The translations under genes were made by a program, and so were the position numbers. A stretch of DNA of 64,000 nt, taken from Acidaminococcaceae bacterium (GTDB lineage Bacteria; Bacillota; Negativicutes; Acidaminococcales; Acidaminococcaceae). The number at the start of each line of letters is the position of its first letter. The stretch's first letter is position 1. Of the stretch, positions 51,299 to 60,241 are shown one piece after another. The DNA is taken from the NCBI GenBank assembly GCA_017405945.1, contig JAFQZL010000032.1, positions 1 through 64,000 on the forward strand. Reading direction: 5' to 3'. The notes below the pieces were generated by a model. The model did not search any database and was not told where the DNA came from. It was given only the letters and a program-made list of their open reading frames with translations.

Positions 51299-54200
51299 GT
51301 GAAAATGAATCCAAATAGTAAATACAGGGTGTTTGCGCATGGAATCATTGCTTTTGTATGTGCGTTTTTTATCATGACCGCAGGCCTCCCCGCCATCGCC
51401 TACGCTGACAACGGAATAAAAACCGTCAGGGTGGGTTATTACGAGAACGAAGTGTTTCAGGAAGGCGCTGAGAAAGGCGCGGTCAAGACCGGTTATGCGT
51501 ACGAGTATTACCGCAAACTCTCTGAGTATACAGGCTGGAAGTACGAATATGTGTACGGCGGTTACGGAGACCTGTACCAGATGCTCCTGGACGGCAAGAT
51601 TGATCTGCTGGCCGGTCTTGCCTGGCGTGAAGAACGCGCCGCGCTGGTCGGTTATCCGGATGGCATCATGGGCAGCGAGTCCTATTATCTCGTGAAGCAC
51701 GACTCCGACGTTCATATCACTGCCAGTCCGGAAACGCTGAAAGGATGCAAAATCGGCGTATTGGACAGCGCTATGGTCAGCGTCCTGAACAAGTACCTCG
51801 ATGACCATCACGTGACTGCGCAGGTTGTTACGTTCCCCGAGCATACGGGATTATTCAACGCGTTTGATTCTCACGAGGTGGATGTTCTCGCTGTCGAGAG
51901 CGACGGCGCCCGGGGTCGGGCGCATGCGGAGGTGCTGGCGGTTTTCGGCGCATCGGATTATTATCTGTGTGTCAATAAAAGACGGCCGGACCTGTTGGCG
52001 CAGCTGAATTCCGCACAGTCGCAGCTGGCTGCCGAGGAGCCCCATTACCTGAACTCTCTGAAGGAGAAGTATTATTCGGCCAGCGTAACGGCGCGGGCCT
52101 TTTCACAGACAGAGCGGAACTGGATACGCACGCATACCACGCTTCATGTCGGTTATCTGGATCAATATCTGCCTTACAGTAACACCGACGGGCAGGGTAA
52201 AGTGACGGGCATCGTCAAAGATTTCATCCCTGCTATGTTAAAGACACTGGGTCTGCAGAACATCTCCGTAACGTACGACGGTTACAAGAGTTACGATGAT
52301 ATGATCGCTGCGATCATCGCAGGCAGGATTGACGTGGCCTTTCCCGTTGGCGGCGGGCTGTATTACTCGGAAGAAAATGGGATATATCTGTCCAATCCGG
52401 TCTCTTCATCACCGGCTGCATTGGTCTACAAGGGGGAATTCACTGAAAAAACAACAGAACATTTCGCCGTTAACCAGAACAACCGCATGCAGTTTTATTT
52501 TGTCCGGACGAATTATCCGAAAGCCAGAATCACGTTTTATCCGTCAAGCGCGGATTGCCTTTCCGCAGTGCTTGCCGGTAAAGCAGGATGCGTTACGCTG
52601 GACGGCCTGCGGGCAAACGACATCCTGCGGAACAGGCAATACGAAGGCCTGTTCCTTCGCCAGTCAAGTTATAACGATGCCCATTGCTTCGGCGTAGAGA
52701 TCGGCAACGAAGGGCTGCTGAAACTGCTGAACCGCGGCGTCAATGTGCTGGGCAAAGATTATGCGCAGAATATTTCGTACCGCTATACCGGGGGACTGTA
52801 TTCCTACGATTTCAAGGACGCGCTTGCGGATCATGTGGCTGTGGTCGCCCCGATCCTTCTTGCCATTTCCGCCCTTTTTGTTTTTTTGCTTGCCCGGGAT
52901 GCGAAACGCACAAAAGAAGAAATCAAAGAGAAGGAAACCGCCCGTCTTGCGCTTGAGGGAAAAAACAATGAGCTGGCAGAGAGCCAGAAGGCGCTTTCGG
53001 AAGCACTGGTTGCAGCGGAGCATGCGAACCGCGCCAAAACCGTTTTCCTCAACAATATGTCTCATGATATCCGGACGCCCATGAATGCCATCGTGGGTTT
53101 TACGGCGCTGGCCGCGTCCCGCATTGATAATAAGGAACAGGTGAAGGACTATCTTGGAAAGATCTCTGTGTCCAGCCAGCATCTCCTGTCACTGATCAAC
53201 GATGTGCTGGATATGAGCCGTATCGAAAGCGGTAAGGTTACCATTGAGGAAGCAGACGTGCATCTGCCTGATGTGATCCATGACCTGCGGACGATCATCC
53301 AGTCAAATATAACAGCAAAGCAGCTGGACCTGTTCATCGATACACAGGACGTAATCCATGAGGATATCGTGACTGACAAGCTCCGCCTGAATCAGGTGCT
53401 GCTGAACATCCTGTCCAACGCGATCAAGTTCACGCCTGCAGGAGGCATGATCAGCTTCCGGGTTATCGAGAAGCCGTCCCCTGCCGCAAATCTTGCCAAC
53501 TTTGAATTCCGGATCAAGGATAACGGCATTGGTATGAGCGAAGAATTTCAGAAGACGATTTTTGAAGCCTTCACCCGTGAAAAAACCAGCACGGTCAGCG
53601 GAATCCAGGGAACCGGGCTGGGCATGGCCATCACCAAAAGCATTGTCGATATGATGGGCGGTGTGGTGACTGTTCATTCCGAAGAAGGTAAAGGGAGCGA
53701 ATTCATTGTGAATCTGCCCTGTAAAATCAGCGGCGTTTCCGCAAAGTTTGAACCGTTGCCCGAACTGAGTGGTCTCCGCGCGCTTGTGGCAGATGACGAT
53801 ACCAATACATGTCTTTCTGTTTGTTCCATGCTGCGGGAGATCGGCATGAGGCCCGACTGGACGAACTACGGGAAAGAAGCCGTGGTCCGCGCAAAGGAGG
53901 CCATGGATCAGGCGGATGAATTCCGCGTCTATATTATCGACTGGCTCATGCCGGATCTGAACGGCATAGAAACAGTGCGAAGAATCCGCAGGGTGATTGG
54001 CGATGATACACCCATCATTATCCTGACAGCCTACGACTGGGCGGATATTGAAGAAGAGGCAAGAGAAGCCGGAGTAACAGCCTTCTGCTCTAAGCCGCTG
54101 TTTATGTCTGAATTACGAAGTGTGCTTGCGCAGCCGTTTATGGTCACTAAAGACCAGCCGGAACAGAAAGAACAGGAAGCTGCGCCCGGTTTCTCCGGGA

Positions 54201-54577
54201 AACGCGTGTTGCTGGCAGAAGACAATGAATTGAACCAGATGATCGCGGAGGCTATCCTGACCGAAAACGGTTTCCATGTTGAAATCGCCGGCGATGGGGC
54301 AGAGGCTGTACAAAAAATAAAAGCCGCACCGGCCGGATACTACGATGTCATCCTGATGGATATCCAGATGCCCAAAATGGACGGTTATGAAGCAGCAAAA
54401 CAGATCCGCACACTGGAGGATAAACAAAAAGCCGCCGTTCCAATCGTTGCTGTCACGGCGAATGCATTTGAGGAAGACCGGAAGCTTGCACTGGAAGCCG
54501 GAATGAACGGGCATCTGGCAAAGCCGTATGATATCCCGGCGATGCTTGAAACGCTGAAAAAGCTGCTGAACCCGTAA
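51299..54577 (+). CDS. Hybrid sensor histidine kinase with periplasmic solute-binding domains
   Basis: 1092 residues; GTG 51299 has AAGGAGG 6 bp upstream, ATG 51305 is an alternative. Signal/anchor segment, then two SBP_bac_3-type domains (about 40-265, VRVGYYENEVFQEG...; and 275-510, LHVGYLDQYLPYSNTDGQGKVTGI), a membrane segment (VAVVAPILLAISALFVFLLA), a coiled coil, HisKA NMSHDIRTP (H589), HATPase, receiver 1 IIDWLMP (D881), receiver 2 LMDIQMP (D1021). It resembles EvgS-type kinases. It should sense a small ligand in the periplasm; no partner regulator is adjacent. Confidence 0.92.
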   Translation: MKMNPNSKYRVFAHGIIAFVCAFFIMTAGLPAIAYADNGIKTVRVGYYENEVFQEGAEKGAVKTGYAYEYYRKLSEYTGWKYEYVYGGYGDLYQMLLDGKIDLLAGLAWREERAALVGYPDGIMGSESYYLVKHDSDVHITASPETLKGCKIGVLDSAMVSVLNKYLDDHHVTAQVVTFPEHTGLFNAFDSHEVDVLAVESDGARGRAHAEVLAVFGASDYYLCVNKRRPDLLAQLNSAQSQLAAEEPHYLNSLKEKYYSASVTARAFSQTERNWIRTHTTLHVGYLDQYLPYSNTDGQGKVTGIVKDFIPAMLKTLGLQNISVTYDGYKSYDDMIAAIIAGRIDVAFPVGGGLYYSEENGIYLSNPVSSSPAALVYKGEFTEKTTEHFAVNQNNRMQFYFVRTNYPKARITFYPSSADCLSAVLAGKAGCVTLDGLRANDILRNRQYEGLFLRQSSYNDAHCFGVEIGNEGLLKLLNRGVNVLGKDYAQNISYRYTGGLYSYDFKDALADHVAVVAPILLAISALFVFLLARDAKRTKEEIKEKETARLALEGKNNELAESQKALSEALVAAEHANRAKTVFLNNMSHDIRTPMNAIVGFTALAASRIDNKEQVKDYLGKISVSSQHLLSLINDVLDMSRIESGKVTIEEADVHLPDVIHDLRTIIQSNITAKQLDLFIDTQDVIHEDIVTDKLRLNQVLLNILSNAIKFTPAGGMISFRVIEKPSPAANLANFEFRIKDNGIGMSEEFQKTIFEAFTREKTSTVSGIQGTGLGMAITKSIVDMMGGVVTVHSEEGKGSEFIVNLPCKISGVSAKFEPLPELSGLRALVADDDTNTCLSVCSMLREIGMRPDWTNYGKEAVVRAKEAMDQADEFRVYIIDWLMPDLNGIETVRRIRRVIGDDTPIIILTAYDWADIEEEAREAGVTAFCSKPLFMSELRSVLAQPFMVTKDQPEQKEQEAAPGFSGKRVLLAEDNELNQMIAEAILTENGFHVEIAGDGAEAVQKIKAAPAGYYDVILMDIQMPKMDGYEAAKQIRTLEDKQKAAVPIVAVTANAFEEDRKLALEAGMNGHLAKPYDIPAMLETLKKLLNP

Positions 54578-54613
54578 GACCTTGTACAGAAAGAAAAGAA
54601 GCAATAATAAATT

Positions 54614-54658
54614 CCTTTCCGGTTTGCGGTGAAAGGCTGCAGGCCGGAAAGGTTTTTT
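54614..54658 (+). terminator. Terminator after the large kinase
   Basis: CCTTTCCGG/CCGGAAAGG, then TTTTTT. Confidence 0.8.
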
Positions 54659-54814
54659 CAATTTTAAAAACAACTTGCGGTTCCACTTAATTCATAGTAG
54701 AATATAGGTATATGGTGAGGTAAGAATAGATGCGCTTTTCACGCAAAATTCAGTTTCTGAATAAAATTTTGGGACGAACGTGGTTTTCCGTTCCCCGGAA
54801 GAGGTGATTTCAGT

Positions 54815-55252
54815 ATGCGGATTTCAACGAAAGGACGTTACGCCACGCGCCTGATGCTGGACCTGGCCGTGCATTATGAATGCGGGTTCATTCCTCTGAA
54901 AGCAGTTTCCCAACGGCAGAACATTTCCGATAAATACCTGGAACAGATTATCACCCAGCTGAGCCGGGCGGGCTTTGTGCGCAGCGCCCGGGGCGCTCAG
55001 GGCGGATACTGTCTGACGAAGCCGCCGGAAGAGTATACGGTAGGGGATATCCTCCGGACTACGGAGGGCAGCCTGACCCCGGTCTCCTGTCTGGAAGCCG
55101 GCAGCGGTACCTGTGAAATGGAACGGACCTGCGTGACCCAGGAGGTATGGCAGCAGATCGAGGACGCGGTGAACAATGTGGTGGATCATATTACCCTGGC
55201 GGACCTGGTGAAACGCTACCACGAAAAAGCCGGCGGCGATTATGTGATTTAA
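54815..55252 (+). CDS. Rrf2-family transcriptional regulator
   Basis: 145 residues after AAGAGGTG. MRISTKGRYATRLMLDLAVHY is the Rrf2 N-terminus, ISDKYLEQIITQLSRAGFVRSARGAQGGY the recognition helix and wing. Three Cys (C-x7-C-x5-C around CLEAGSGTCEMERTC) are placed as in Fe-S-binding IscR-like members. It may regulate Fe-S or cysteine metabolism. Unlike the common order Rrf2-iscS-iscU-mnmA, no desulfurase gene follows. Confidence 0.88.
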   Translation: MRISTKGRYATRLMLDLAVHYECGFIPLKAVSQRQNISDKYLEQIITQLSRAGFVRSARGAQGGYCLTKPPEEYTVGDILRTTEGSLTPVSCLEAGSGTCEMERTCVTQEVWQQIEDAVNNVVDHITLADLVKRYHEKAGGDYVI

Positions 55253-55268
55253 GAAAGAAGGATGCGTT

Positions 55269-55850
55269 ATGATTACAAGAGAAGAAGCCTGGAAATTACT
55301 GACTGAATTTAATAAAGATCCGTTCCATCTGCGTCACGCCCTGACGGTGGAAGGGGCCATGCGGCATTTTGCCCGCACCCTGGGATATGCGGAGGAAGAA
55401 GACTTCTGGGGCCTGGTGGGCCTGCTCCACGATCTGGATTTTGAACAATATCCGGACCAGCACTGCACAAAATCCCAGGAGATCATGCGGGAACGGGGGC
55501 TGGATGAACGGCTGATCCACGCTACGGCCAGCCACGGTTATGGGATTACGGTGGACATCAAACCGGAGCATGAGATGGAAAGAGTGCTGTTTGCCTGCGA
55601 CGAACTGACGGGGCTCATCGGCGCCTGCGCCCTGGTACGTCCGTCCAAAAGCGTGCAGGACATGGAAATGAAATCCGTGAAGAAAAAATTCAAAGATCAC
55701 AGATTTGCGGCAGGCTGCCACCGGGAAGTCATCCAGCAGGGCGCGGATATGCTGGGCTGGACGCTGGAAGATCTGATTACGAAAACCATTGAAGCCATGC
55801 GCGTGGATGAAGCAAAGATTAATGACGAGTGCGCAAAGTTTGGAGCGTAA
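55269..55850 (+). CDS. HD-domain hydrolase
   Basis: 193 residues. H-HD-D metal site: FHLRHALTVEGAMRHFA (first His), GLLHDLDFEQYP (HD) and ATASHGYGI (third His), with a later Asp in FACDELTGLI. Same family as small HDIG phosphohydrolases of unknown substrate. It starts 17 bp after the Rrf2 gene and is probably co-transcribed. Confidence 0.85.
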   Translation: MITREEAWKLLTEFNKDPFHLRHALTVEGAMRHFARTLGYAEEEDFWGLVGLLHDLDFEQYPDQHCTKSQEIMRERGLDERLIHATASHGYGITVDIKPEHEMERVLFACDELTGLIGACALVRPSKSVQDMEMKSVKKKFKDHRFAAGCHREVIQQGADMLGWTLEDLITKTIEAMRVDEAKINDECAKFGA

Positions 55851-55868
55851 AGTTTTATAAATGTAATT

Positions 55869-55919
55869 GCGTGGCAGGATTCAAGCAAAAATAAACTGTT
55901 TTGCGGAATCCTGTCGCAC
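55869..55919. repeat. Long hairpin before mnmA
   Basis: GCAGGATTCAAGCAAAA pairs with TTTTGCGGAATCCTG (one mismatch, one shift). No T-run follows directly. Possibly a regulatory leader hairpin. Confidence 0.5.
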
Positions 55920-55943
55920 AAAGAGACTATAAAAAGGTTTAAA

Positions 55944-57011
55944 ATGAAGCAGAAAGTTTTAATGGCCATGAGCGGCGGCGTGGACAGCAGTACGGCAGCG
56001 CTGCTGCTGCAGGAAGCAGGCTATGATGTGGTCGGCGTCACCCTGAAGATGTTTGAGAACAAAGACATCGGAGCGGGAGAAACAGACAGCAGTTTCTTCA
56101 ATGTGCGGGACGCGAAACAGGTTGCGGAAAAGATGGGTTTTCCCCATTACGTGTTTGATTTCTGCCCGTACTTCCGTCAGTTTGTCATCGACCGTTTCAT
56201 CGCGGAGTATGAAAGCGGACGGACGCCGAACCCCTGTGTGGACTGCAACAAAAATGTGAAGCTGGGGCAGCTGTTCCCGAAAGCGGAAGAGCTGGGCTGC
56301 GACTACATTGCCACGGGCCACTACGCTAATGTAAAATTTAATAAAGAAACCGGACGCTGGCTGCTGCTGCGGGGGGATGACAGGCAGAAAGACCAGAGTT
56401 ATATGCTGTACACCCTGACGCAAAACCAGCTGGCCCATATACTGTTCCCTCTGGGGCATTTACGCAAAACAGAGATCCGTGTCAGGGCGGAAGCGGAAGG
56501 ACTGGCCAACGCCAGAAAACCGGACAGCCAGGATATCTGCTTTGTGCCGGACGGGGATTACGCCCGGGTGATACAAAACATTACAAAGCGCAAACCTGAA
56601 CCGGGTCGGTTCATCCATTTGGACGGCACGGTACTGGGAACCCATAAGGGACAGCTGCATTACACCATCGGGCAGCGGAAAGGTTTGGGCATTGCCTATC
56701 AGTATCCGCTGTATGTGATTAAAAAAGATGTGGAAAAGAACACTGTGTATCTGGGGCCTCAGGAAGCGCTGTTCTCTGACACACTGATTGCGGAACACTG
56801 CAACCTGATCTCCATTCCGGAACTGAAAGAACCGGTACGGGTCACGGCCAAGCCCCGTTACCGGGCCAAAGATGTGCCGGCTGTGATTGAACCGCTTGAG
56901 GATGGAAATATTAAGGTTACATTTGATGAACCCCAGCGGGCGCTGACACCGGGTCAGGCCGTGGTGTTCTATCAGGATGACGTGGTGGTCGGCGGCGGTA
57001 CGATACGGTAA
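55944..57011 (+). CDS. mnmA: tRNA-specific 2-thiouridylase
   Basis: 355 residues. MSGGVDSSTAALLL is the PP-loop; NPCVDCNKNVKLG holds the first catalytic Cys and QDICFVPDGDY the second; GQRKGLGIAY and GQAVVFYQDDVVVGGG are the typical C-terminal parts. It thiolates U34 of tRNA Lys, Glu and Gln using sulfur from a desulfurase. Start ATG 55944 has AAAAAGG upstream. Complete length. Confidence 0.95.
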   Translation: MKQKVLMAMSGGVDSSTAALLLQEAGYDVVGVTLKMFENKDIGAGETDSSFFNVRDAKQVAEKMGFPHYVFDFCPYFRQFVIDRFIAEYESGRTPNPCVDCNKNVKLGQLFPKAEELGCDYIATGHYANVKFNKETGRWLLLRGDDRQKDQSYMLYTLTQNQLAHILFPLGHLRKTEIRVRAEAEGLANARKPDSQDICFVPDGDYARVIQNITKRKPEPGRFIHLDGTVLGTHKGQLHYTIGQRKGLGIAYQYPLYVIKKDVEKNTVYLGPQEALFSDTLIAEHCNLISIPELKEPVRVTAKPRYRAKDVPAVIEPLEDGNIKVTFDEPQRALTPGQAVVFYQDDVVVGGGTIR

Positions 57012-57037
57012 GTAAAAATTACGGAAAAGGAATTATG

Positions 57038-58288
57038 ATGGGAAAAAAGAACGTTTCAAAAAGAATGCGGGGACTGCTGGCAGCAGGGTTGTGGACTTGT
57101 GCCCTGACAGTATGCCCGCTGTCTGGTGAAGCAGCATTGCCGACGCATCCGGTGCCCTCTTCGCCTGCCGCAGCAGGAACCGGATCCGCAGGGAAGGCCG
57201 AAAGCGGCATCCGGATACGGGCAGACCGGACGGAAATGGCGGAGAGCAATAAGCCGGTTCCCGGGGAAAACGCGGCAGACAGGATATGGTCCAGGTCGAA
57301 AGGAAATTATGCTTCTGTAAAAAGTGCTTATGAAAACCATCCCCGGCAGAATGAAGCACCGAAAGTGACGGTTCGTAACAGAAATATACCTTCCGGCAGG
57401 ACTGCAGAACCGGTGATTTCACCAGTCACCGGGGCGGGTTATACGGAAGCGGAAATCCGCCGGCAGATGATACGGCGCTATGCGTCCCCCCGGCCGGAGT
57501 TCCGTCTGGTGTCCGGCGCGTTTGCGGGATCCGGGTACCGGCCCGGCACGATGGATGTTAAAATTCCGACCATGTTTTTCCCGCCGGATGTGATGAAGGA
57601 TGTTTCGGAAAGATTTTTGGAGAATCCGGACGGCACCTTTGGCACGCGTACACGGGAAGACAGAACCGGAGGTCTTTCGTCCTACGGGGCCGAAGCGCGG
57701 CAGCAACTGCTGAAACAGGCGGGGGGAGCAACCGGAGAGCTTGTTCCGGCGTCTGCCCCGTTACATCCGGGTCCTGCGGCAGCAAGAACAAAATATAAAA
57801 CCATTACGGTACAGGTTCCTGTGCCTGTCCCTTCCCCGTTCCGCCCGCTGGCAAAGGGGGACTTTTACTGGTACAGCAATCATAAAGGACATTATGTGAC
57901 AGCCTTACCCGGTTCGCTGCCTCAGAATCCCCTGCTGCAGGTTCCGGCAAGCGGTCCCATGCTGATCCGCGATGCAGGCCAGCATGAATTTATGGCAGTT
58001 ACCGTGGACGACCCGGCGGACACCTATTATTATAAAAACCAGGACACGTTCCCGGGTTACGGCAAAGCGGTGCCTGTATTTACGGAGACCCGGAAAAATG
58101 TCCAGGGTAATGATGTCAGCATAAAATATATCCGCCGATATGTGGGCGGGCAGCATTGCCTGATTGTGGACAGCGCTGCAAAGCGGGCCGGAAAGACATA
58201 CCGCGTCGCTGTCGTTTTCCCCGAAAGCAAACAGTATGAATACTTGCCGAAAGCGCTGTATATAATCGAAAACCTGAAGGGAATATGA
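57038..58288 (+). CDS. Exported protein of unknown function
   Basis: 416 residues; start at ATG 57038 (or 57035). Signal peptide (LLAAGLWTCALTVCPLSGEAA). Pro/Ser-rich N-terminus, then PRPEFRLVSGAFAGSGYRPGTMDVKIPTMFFP and a C-terminal half with SIKYIRRYVGGQHCLIVDSAAKRAGKTYRVAVVFPES. No family recognised. It directly follows mnmA but probably has an unrelated role. Confidence 0.6.
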   Translation: MGKKNVSKRMRGLLAAGLWTCALTVCPLSGEAALPTHPVPSSPAAAGTGSAGKAESGIRIRADRTEMAESNKPVPGENAADRIWSRSKGNYASVKSAYENHPRQNEAPKVTVRNRNIPSGRTAEPVISPVTGAGYTEAEIRRQMIRRYASPRPEFRLVSGAFAGSGYRPGTMDVKIPTMFFPPDVMKDVSERFLENPDGTFGTRTREDRTGGLSSYGAEARQQLLKQAGGATGELVPASAPLHPGPAAARTKYKTITVQVPVPVPSPFRPLAKGDFYWYSNHKGHYVTALPGSLPQNPLLQVPASGPMLIRDAGQHEFMAVTVDDPADTYYYKNQDTFPGYGKAVPVFTETRKNVQGNDVSIKYIRRYVGGQHCLIVDSAAKRAGKTYRVAVVFPESKQYEYLPKALYIIENLKGI

Positions 58289-58328
58289 CTGGCATCTGTA
58301 ATATAACTGACAAGGAGAGCGAAAACGC

Positions 58329-58826
58329 ATGGAACATGCTGAAGTCGTGCGCAGGATGGTTTTGTTTGACAAAGGGGATGCCCGCCGCATCCAGCACTTC
58401 CTGAAGGTCTATATGTTTGCCGCTCTCATCGGCAAAATGGAAGGACTGCCTCCGGAACAGCAGGAGGTTTTGGAAATTGCTGCGATTCTCCATGATATCG
58501 GCATCATTCCGGCTGAAAAGAAGTACGGGTTCAACAACGGCAAGTTGCAGGAACAGGAAGGCCCGGCTTATGCCCGGGCGTTGCTGCAGGAAGCGGGCGG
58601 TTATCCGCCGGAGCTGATCGACAGGGTCTGTTTCCTGATCGCCCATCACCACACGTATGAGGGAGTGGACGGACCGGACTGGCAGATCCTGCTGGAAGCG
58701 GATTTCCTTGTGAATTCGTTCGAAAAGAACATGCCGGAAGGAGCCATTAAAAAAATGCGCTCCCGTGTTTTTAAAACAGGGAGCGGTATTGCCATGCTGA
58801 ACAATCAGTACGGGTATGATATGTAA
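58329..58826 (+). CDS. HD-domain (HDIG) phosphohydrolase
   Basis: 165 residues after AAGGAGAG. FLKVYMFAALIG, AAILHDIGIIPAE (HDIG), and VCFLIAHHHTYEGVDGPDWQILLEADFLVNSFE give a complete HD site. Substrate unknown. Near its 3' end it contains, on the opposite strand, a terminator serving the convergent nicotinamidase gene. Confidence 0.85.
   Translation: MEHAEVVRRMVLFDKGDARRIQHFLKVYMFAALIGKMEGLPPEQQEVLEIAAILHDIGIIPAEKKYGFNNGKLQEQEGPAYARALLQEAGGYPPELIDRVCFLIAHHHTYEGVDGPDWQILLEADFLVNSFEKNMPEGAIKKMRSRVFKTGSGIAMLNNQYGYDM
58748..58786 (-). terminator. Minus-strand terminator embedded in the HD gene
   Basis: On the minus strand CGCTCCCTGTTTT/AAAACACGGGAGCG followed by CATTTTTTT. It lies about 60-95 bp beyond the nicotinamidase stop. 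Confidence 0.65.
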
Positions 58827-58845
58827 TTGTTGTTATCAGGTAGAA

Positions 58846-59499
58846 TTATCTCATCTTTTTCAAAGCTGCCGCATTCTTAACCAGAATGACACCGGCGGCT
58901 TTCATTTTTTCCAGGGCGGCTTCCGTCGTATCGGGCGCGATGCCGCGGCAGGCTGCTTCATTTAAAATGACGGTAAAGCCGGCGTCTTTCAGCTGCAGGA
59001 CGGTGTTTAGCACACAGTAATCCGTGGCCAGGCCGCCGCAGATCACGGTGGTGATGCCGTGCTGGCGTAAGAATTCAATGGCCCCGGTGCTGCGTTTGTT
59101 TGCCAGATCGTGATAGCAGGCGCCGTAAGGATGTTTATCCGGTTCGATGCCTTTCAGGCTCTGGAAAGCGTAAGCGTCCGGGTCCAGCCCGTCGATGAAA
59201 TCAAAGCCGGGCGTGCCGACGATGGCGTGTTTTGTCCAGTACAGGTCCAGGTCCGGATAGCCTTCCAGCGGGGTCAGGCACGGATGTTCCTCTGTGGCGA
59301 TCCATTTCGCGTAAGGGGAATGGGCGTCACGGGAAGCGACCCGCAGGCACGCAAGTTTTGCCTGCGCGTTCAGTTCCGGCACAATTTTGTCTCCTTCCGC
59401 CACCGGCAGTTCGTCGGGGCAGACCGGGGTGAAGGTTTTCTGGGCGTCAATATCAAAAGCGGCGATAAAGTTTTTTGCGGGTAAACGATAATTGAACAT
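58846..59499 (-). CDS. pncA: Nicotinamidase / isochorismatase-family hydrolase
   Basis: 217 residues. AAFDIDAQKTF carries the catalytic Asp, WTKHAIVGTPG the catalytic Lys, and CGGLATDYCVLNTVLQL the nucleophile Cys after the cis-peptide region. Zinc ligands are in SRDAHSPYAKW. It converts nicotinamide to nicotinate for NAD salvage. Ribosome site AGGAGG at 59507-59512 (minus). Confidence 0.88.
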   Translation of the reverse strand: MFNYRLPAKNFIAAFDIDAQKTFTPVCPDELPVAEGDKIVPELNAQAKLACLRVASRDAHSPYAKWIATEEHPCLTPLEGYPDLDLYWTKHAIVGTPGFDFIDGLDPDAYAFQSLKGIEPDKHPYGACYHDLANKRSTGAIEFLRQHGITTVICGGLATDYCVLNTVLQLKDAGFTVILNEAACRGIAPDTTEAALEKMKAAGVILVKNAAALKKMR

Positions 59500-59737
59500 G
59501 ATGTTACCTCCTGTTACAAACTTCCTCTTTACAAAGTTACCTGTTAAGGAAACGTAACCTTAGAAACCGGCGCTTCCTTTTACCATGTGGAAAACGGATG
59601 TTTCCCGACTCTTTCTGCTGATTTTCCAATGCTTCTGTCAAAAAAGGTTAAAAGCATTATATATAATGCAGCAGATTATGTAAAGATACCGTTGGCTGTT
59701 TTTATTGCGAACAGATAAAAATTTTCCGTTTTATTTT

Positions 59738-59752
59738 TTCGAACTGTTCGAA
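59738..59752. promoter_or_regulatory. Palindromic operator upstream of the LysM gene
   Basis: TTCGAACTGTTCGAA, a perfect 15-bp palindrome (odd centre). A related half-conserved copy ACGAACTGTTTGG overlaps the promoter spacer (59769-59781). LexA-like in base content but shorter than the Bacillus LexA box. Confidence 0.55.
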
Positions 59753-59761
59753 ATAAACCTC

Positions 59762-59793
59762 TTGACAAACGAACTGTTTGGCTGTATTATAAT
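59762..59793 (+). promoter_or_regulatory. Promoter of the LysM gene
   Basis: TTGACA at 59762, 17-bp spacer, TATTAT at 59785-59790 (TATAAT 59788-59793 overlaps with spacer 20). The operator-like ACGAACTGTTTGG lies inside the spacer. Confidence 0.65.
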
Positions 59794-59827
59794 TATAACA
59801 AACAAACGTTTAAAAGAGGTGAACAAA

Positions 59828-60157
59828 ATGAAAAGATTTTTAATTGCTTTCTTATTAGGCGCTTTAATGAGCGGCGGTTTTACATACATGACAGTTTCTG
59901 CCTCCCCGGAAATCTATGAGAAACAGGTTATTACCGTCCATACGGGAGACACCTTGTGGGATATTGCGGCTGACTGGAGCGGCAGGGATGAAGATATCCG
60001 CGAAGTGATCCTGCGGATCCAGAAAGAGAACAAACTGTCAGGCAGCGACCTGGCGGTGGGACAACGGCTGGTGATCCCGGTTCGCAAAACCGTAGCGGAT
60101 GTGGTTGCCGAACAGAACGAACGGAATGCGGGCAAGGCGCAGCTGGCGGCAAGGTAA
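59828..60157 (+). CDS. YneA-like membrane-anchored LysM protein
   Basis: 109 residues from ATG 59828 (AAAGAGGTG). N-terminal membrane segment (FLIAFLLGALMSGGFTYMTVSA) and one LysM domain (ITVHTGDTLWDIAADWSGRDEDIREVILRIQKENKLSGSDLAVGQRLVIPV). Size and layout equal YneA, the LexA-controlled division inhibitor of Bacillus. The palindromic sites in its promoter fit damage-type regulation, but lexA is not adjacent, so the role is inferred. Confidence 0.75.
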   Translation: MKRFLIAFLLGALMSGGFTYMTVSASPEIYEKQVITVHTGDTLWDIAADWSGRDEDIREVILRIQKENKLSGSDLAVGQRLVIPVRKTVADVVAEQNERNAGKAQLAAR

Positions 60158-60160
60158 ATT

Positions 60161-60195
60161 AAGGAAGCGCAAACTCTTCAAAGCGGCGCTTCCTT
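60161..60195. terminator. Hairpin between LysM and GluQRS genes
   Basis: AAGGAAGCGC/GCGCTTCCTT around a 15-nt loop between convergent genes; no long T-run. Confidence 0.5.
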
Positions 60196-60241
60196 AGTAC
60201 AGTTTCAGTCTTTTCTCCCTTTCTATAATTTCACTGTATTA

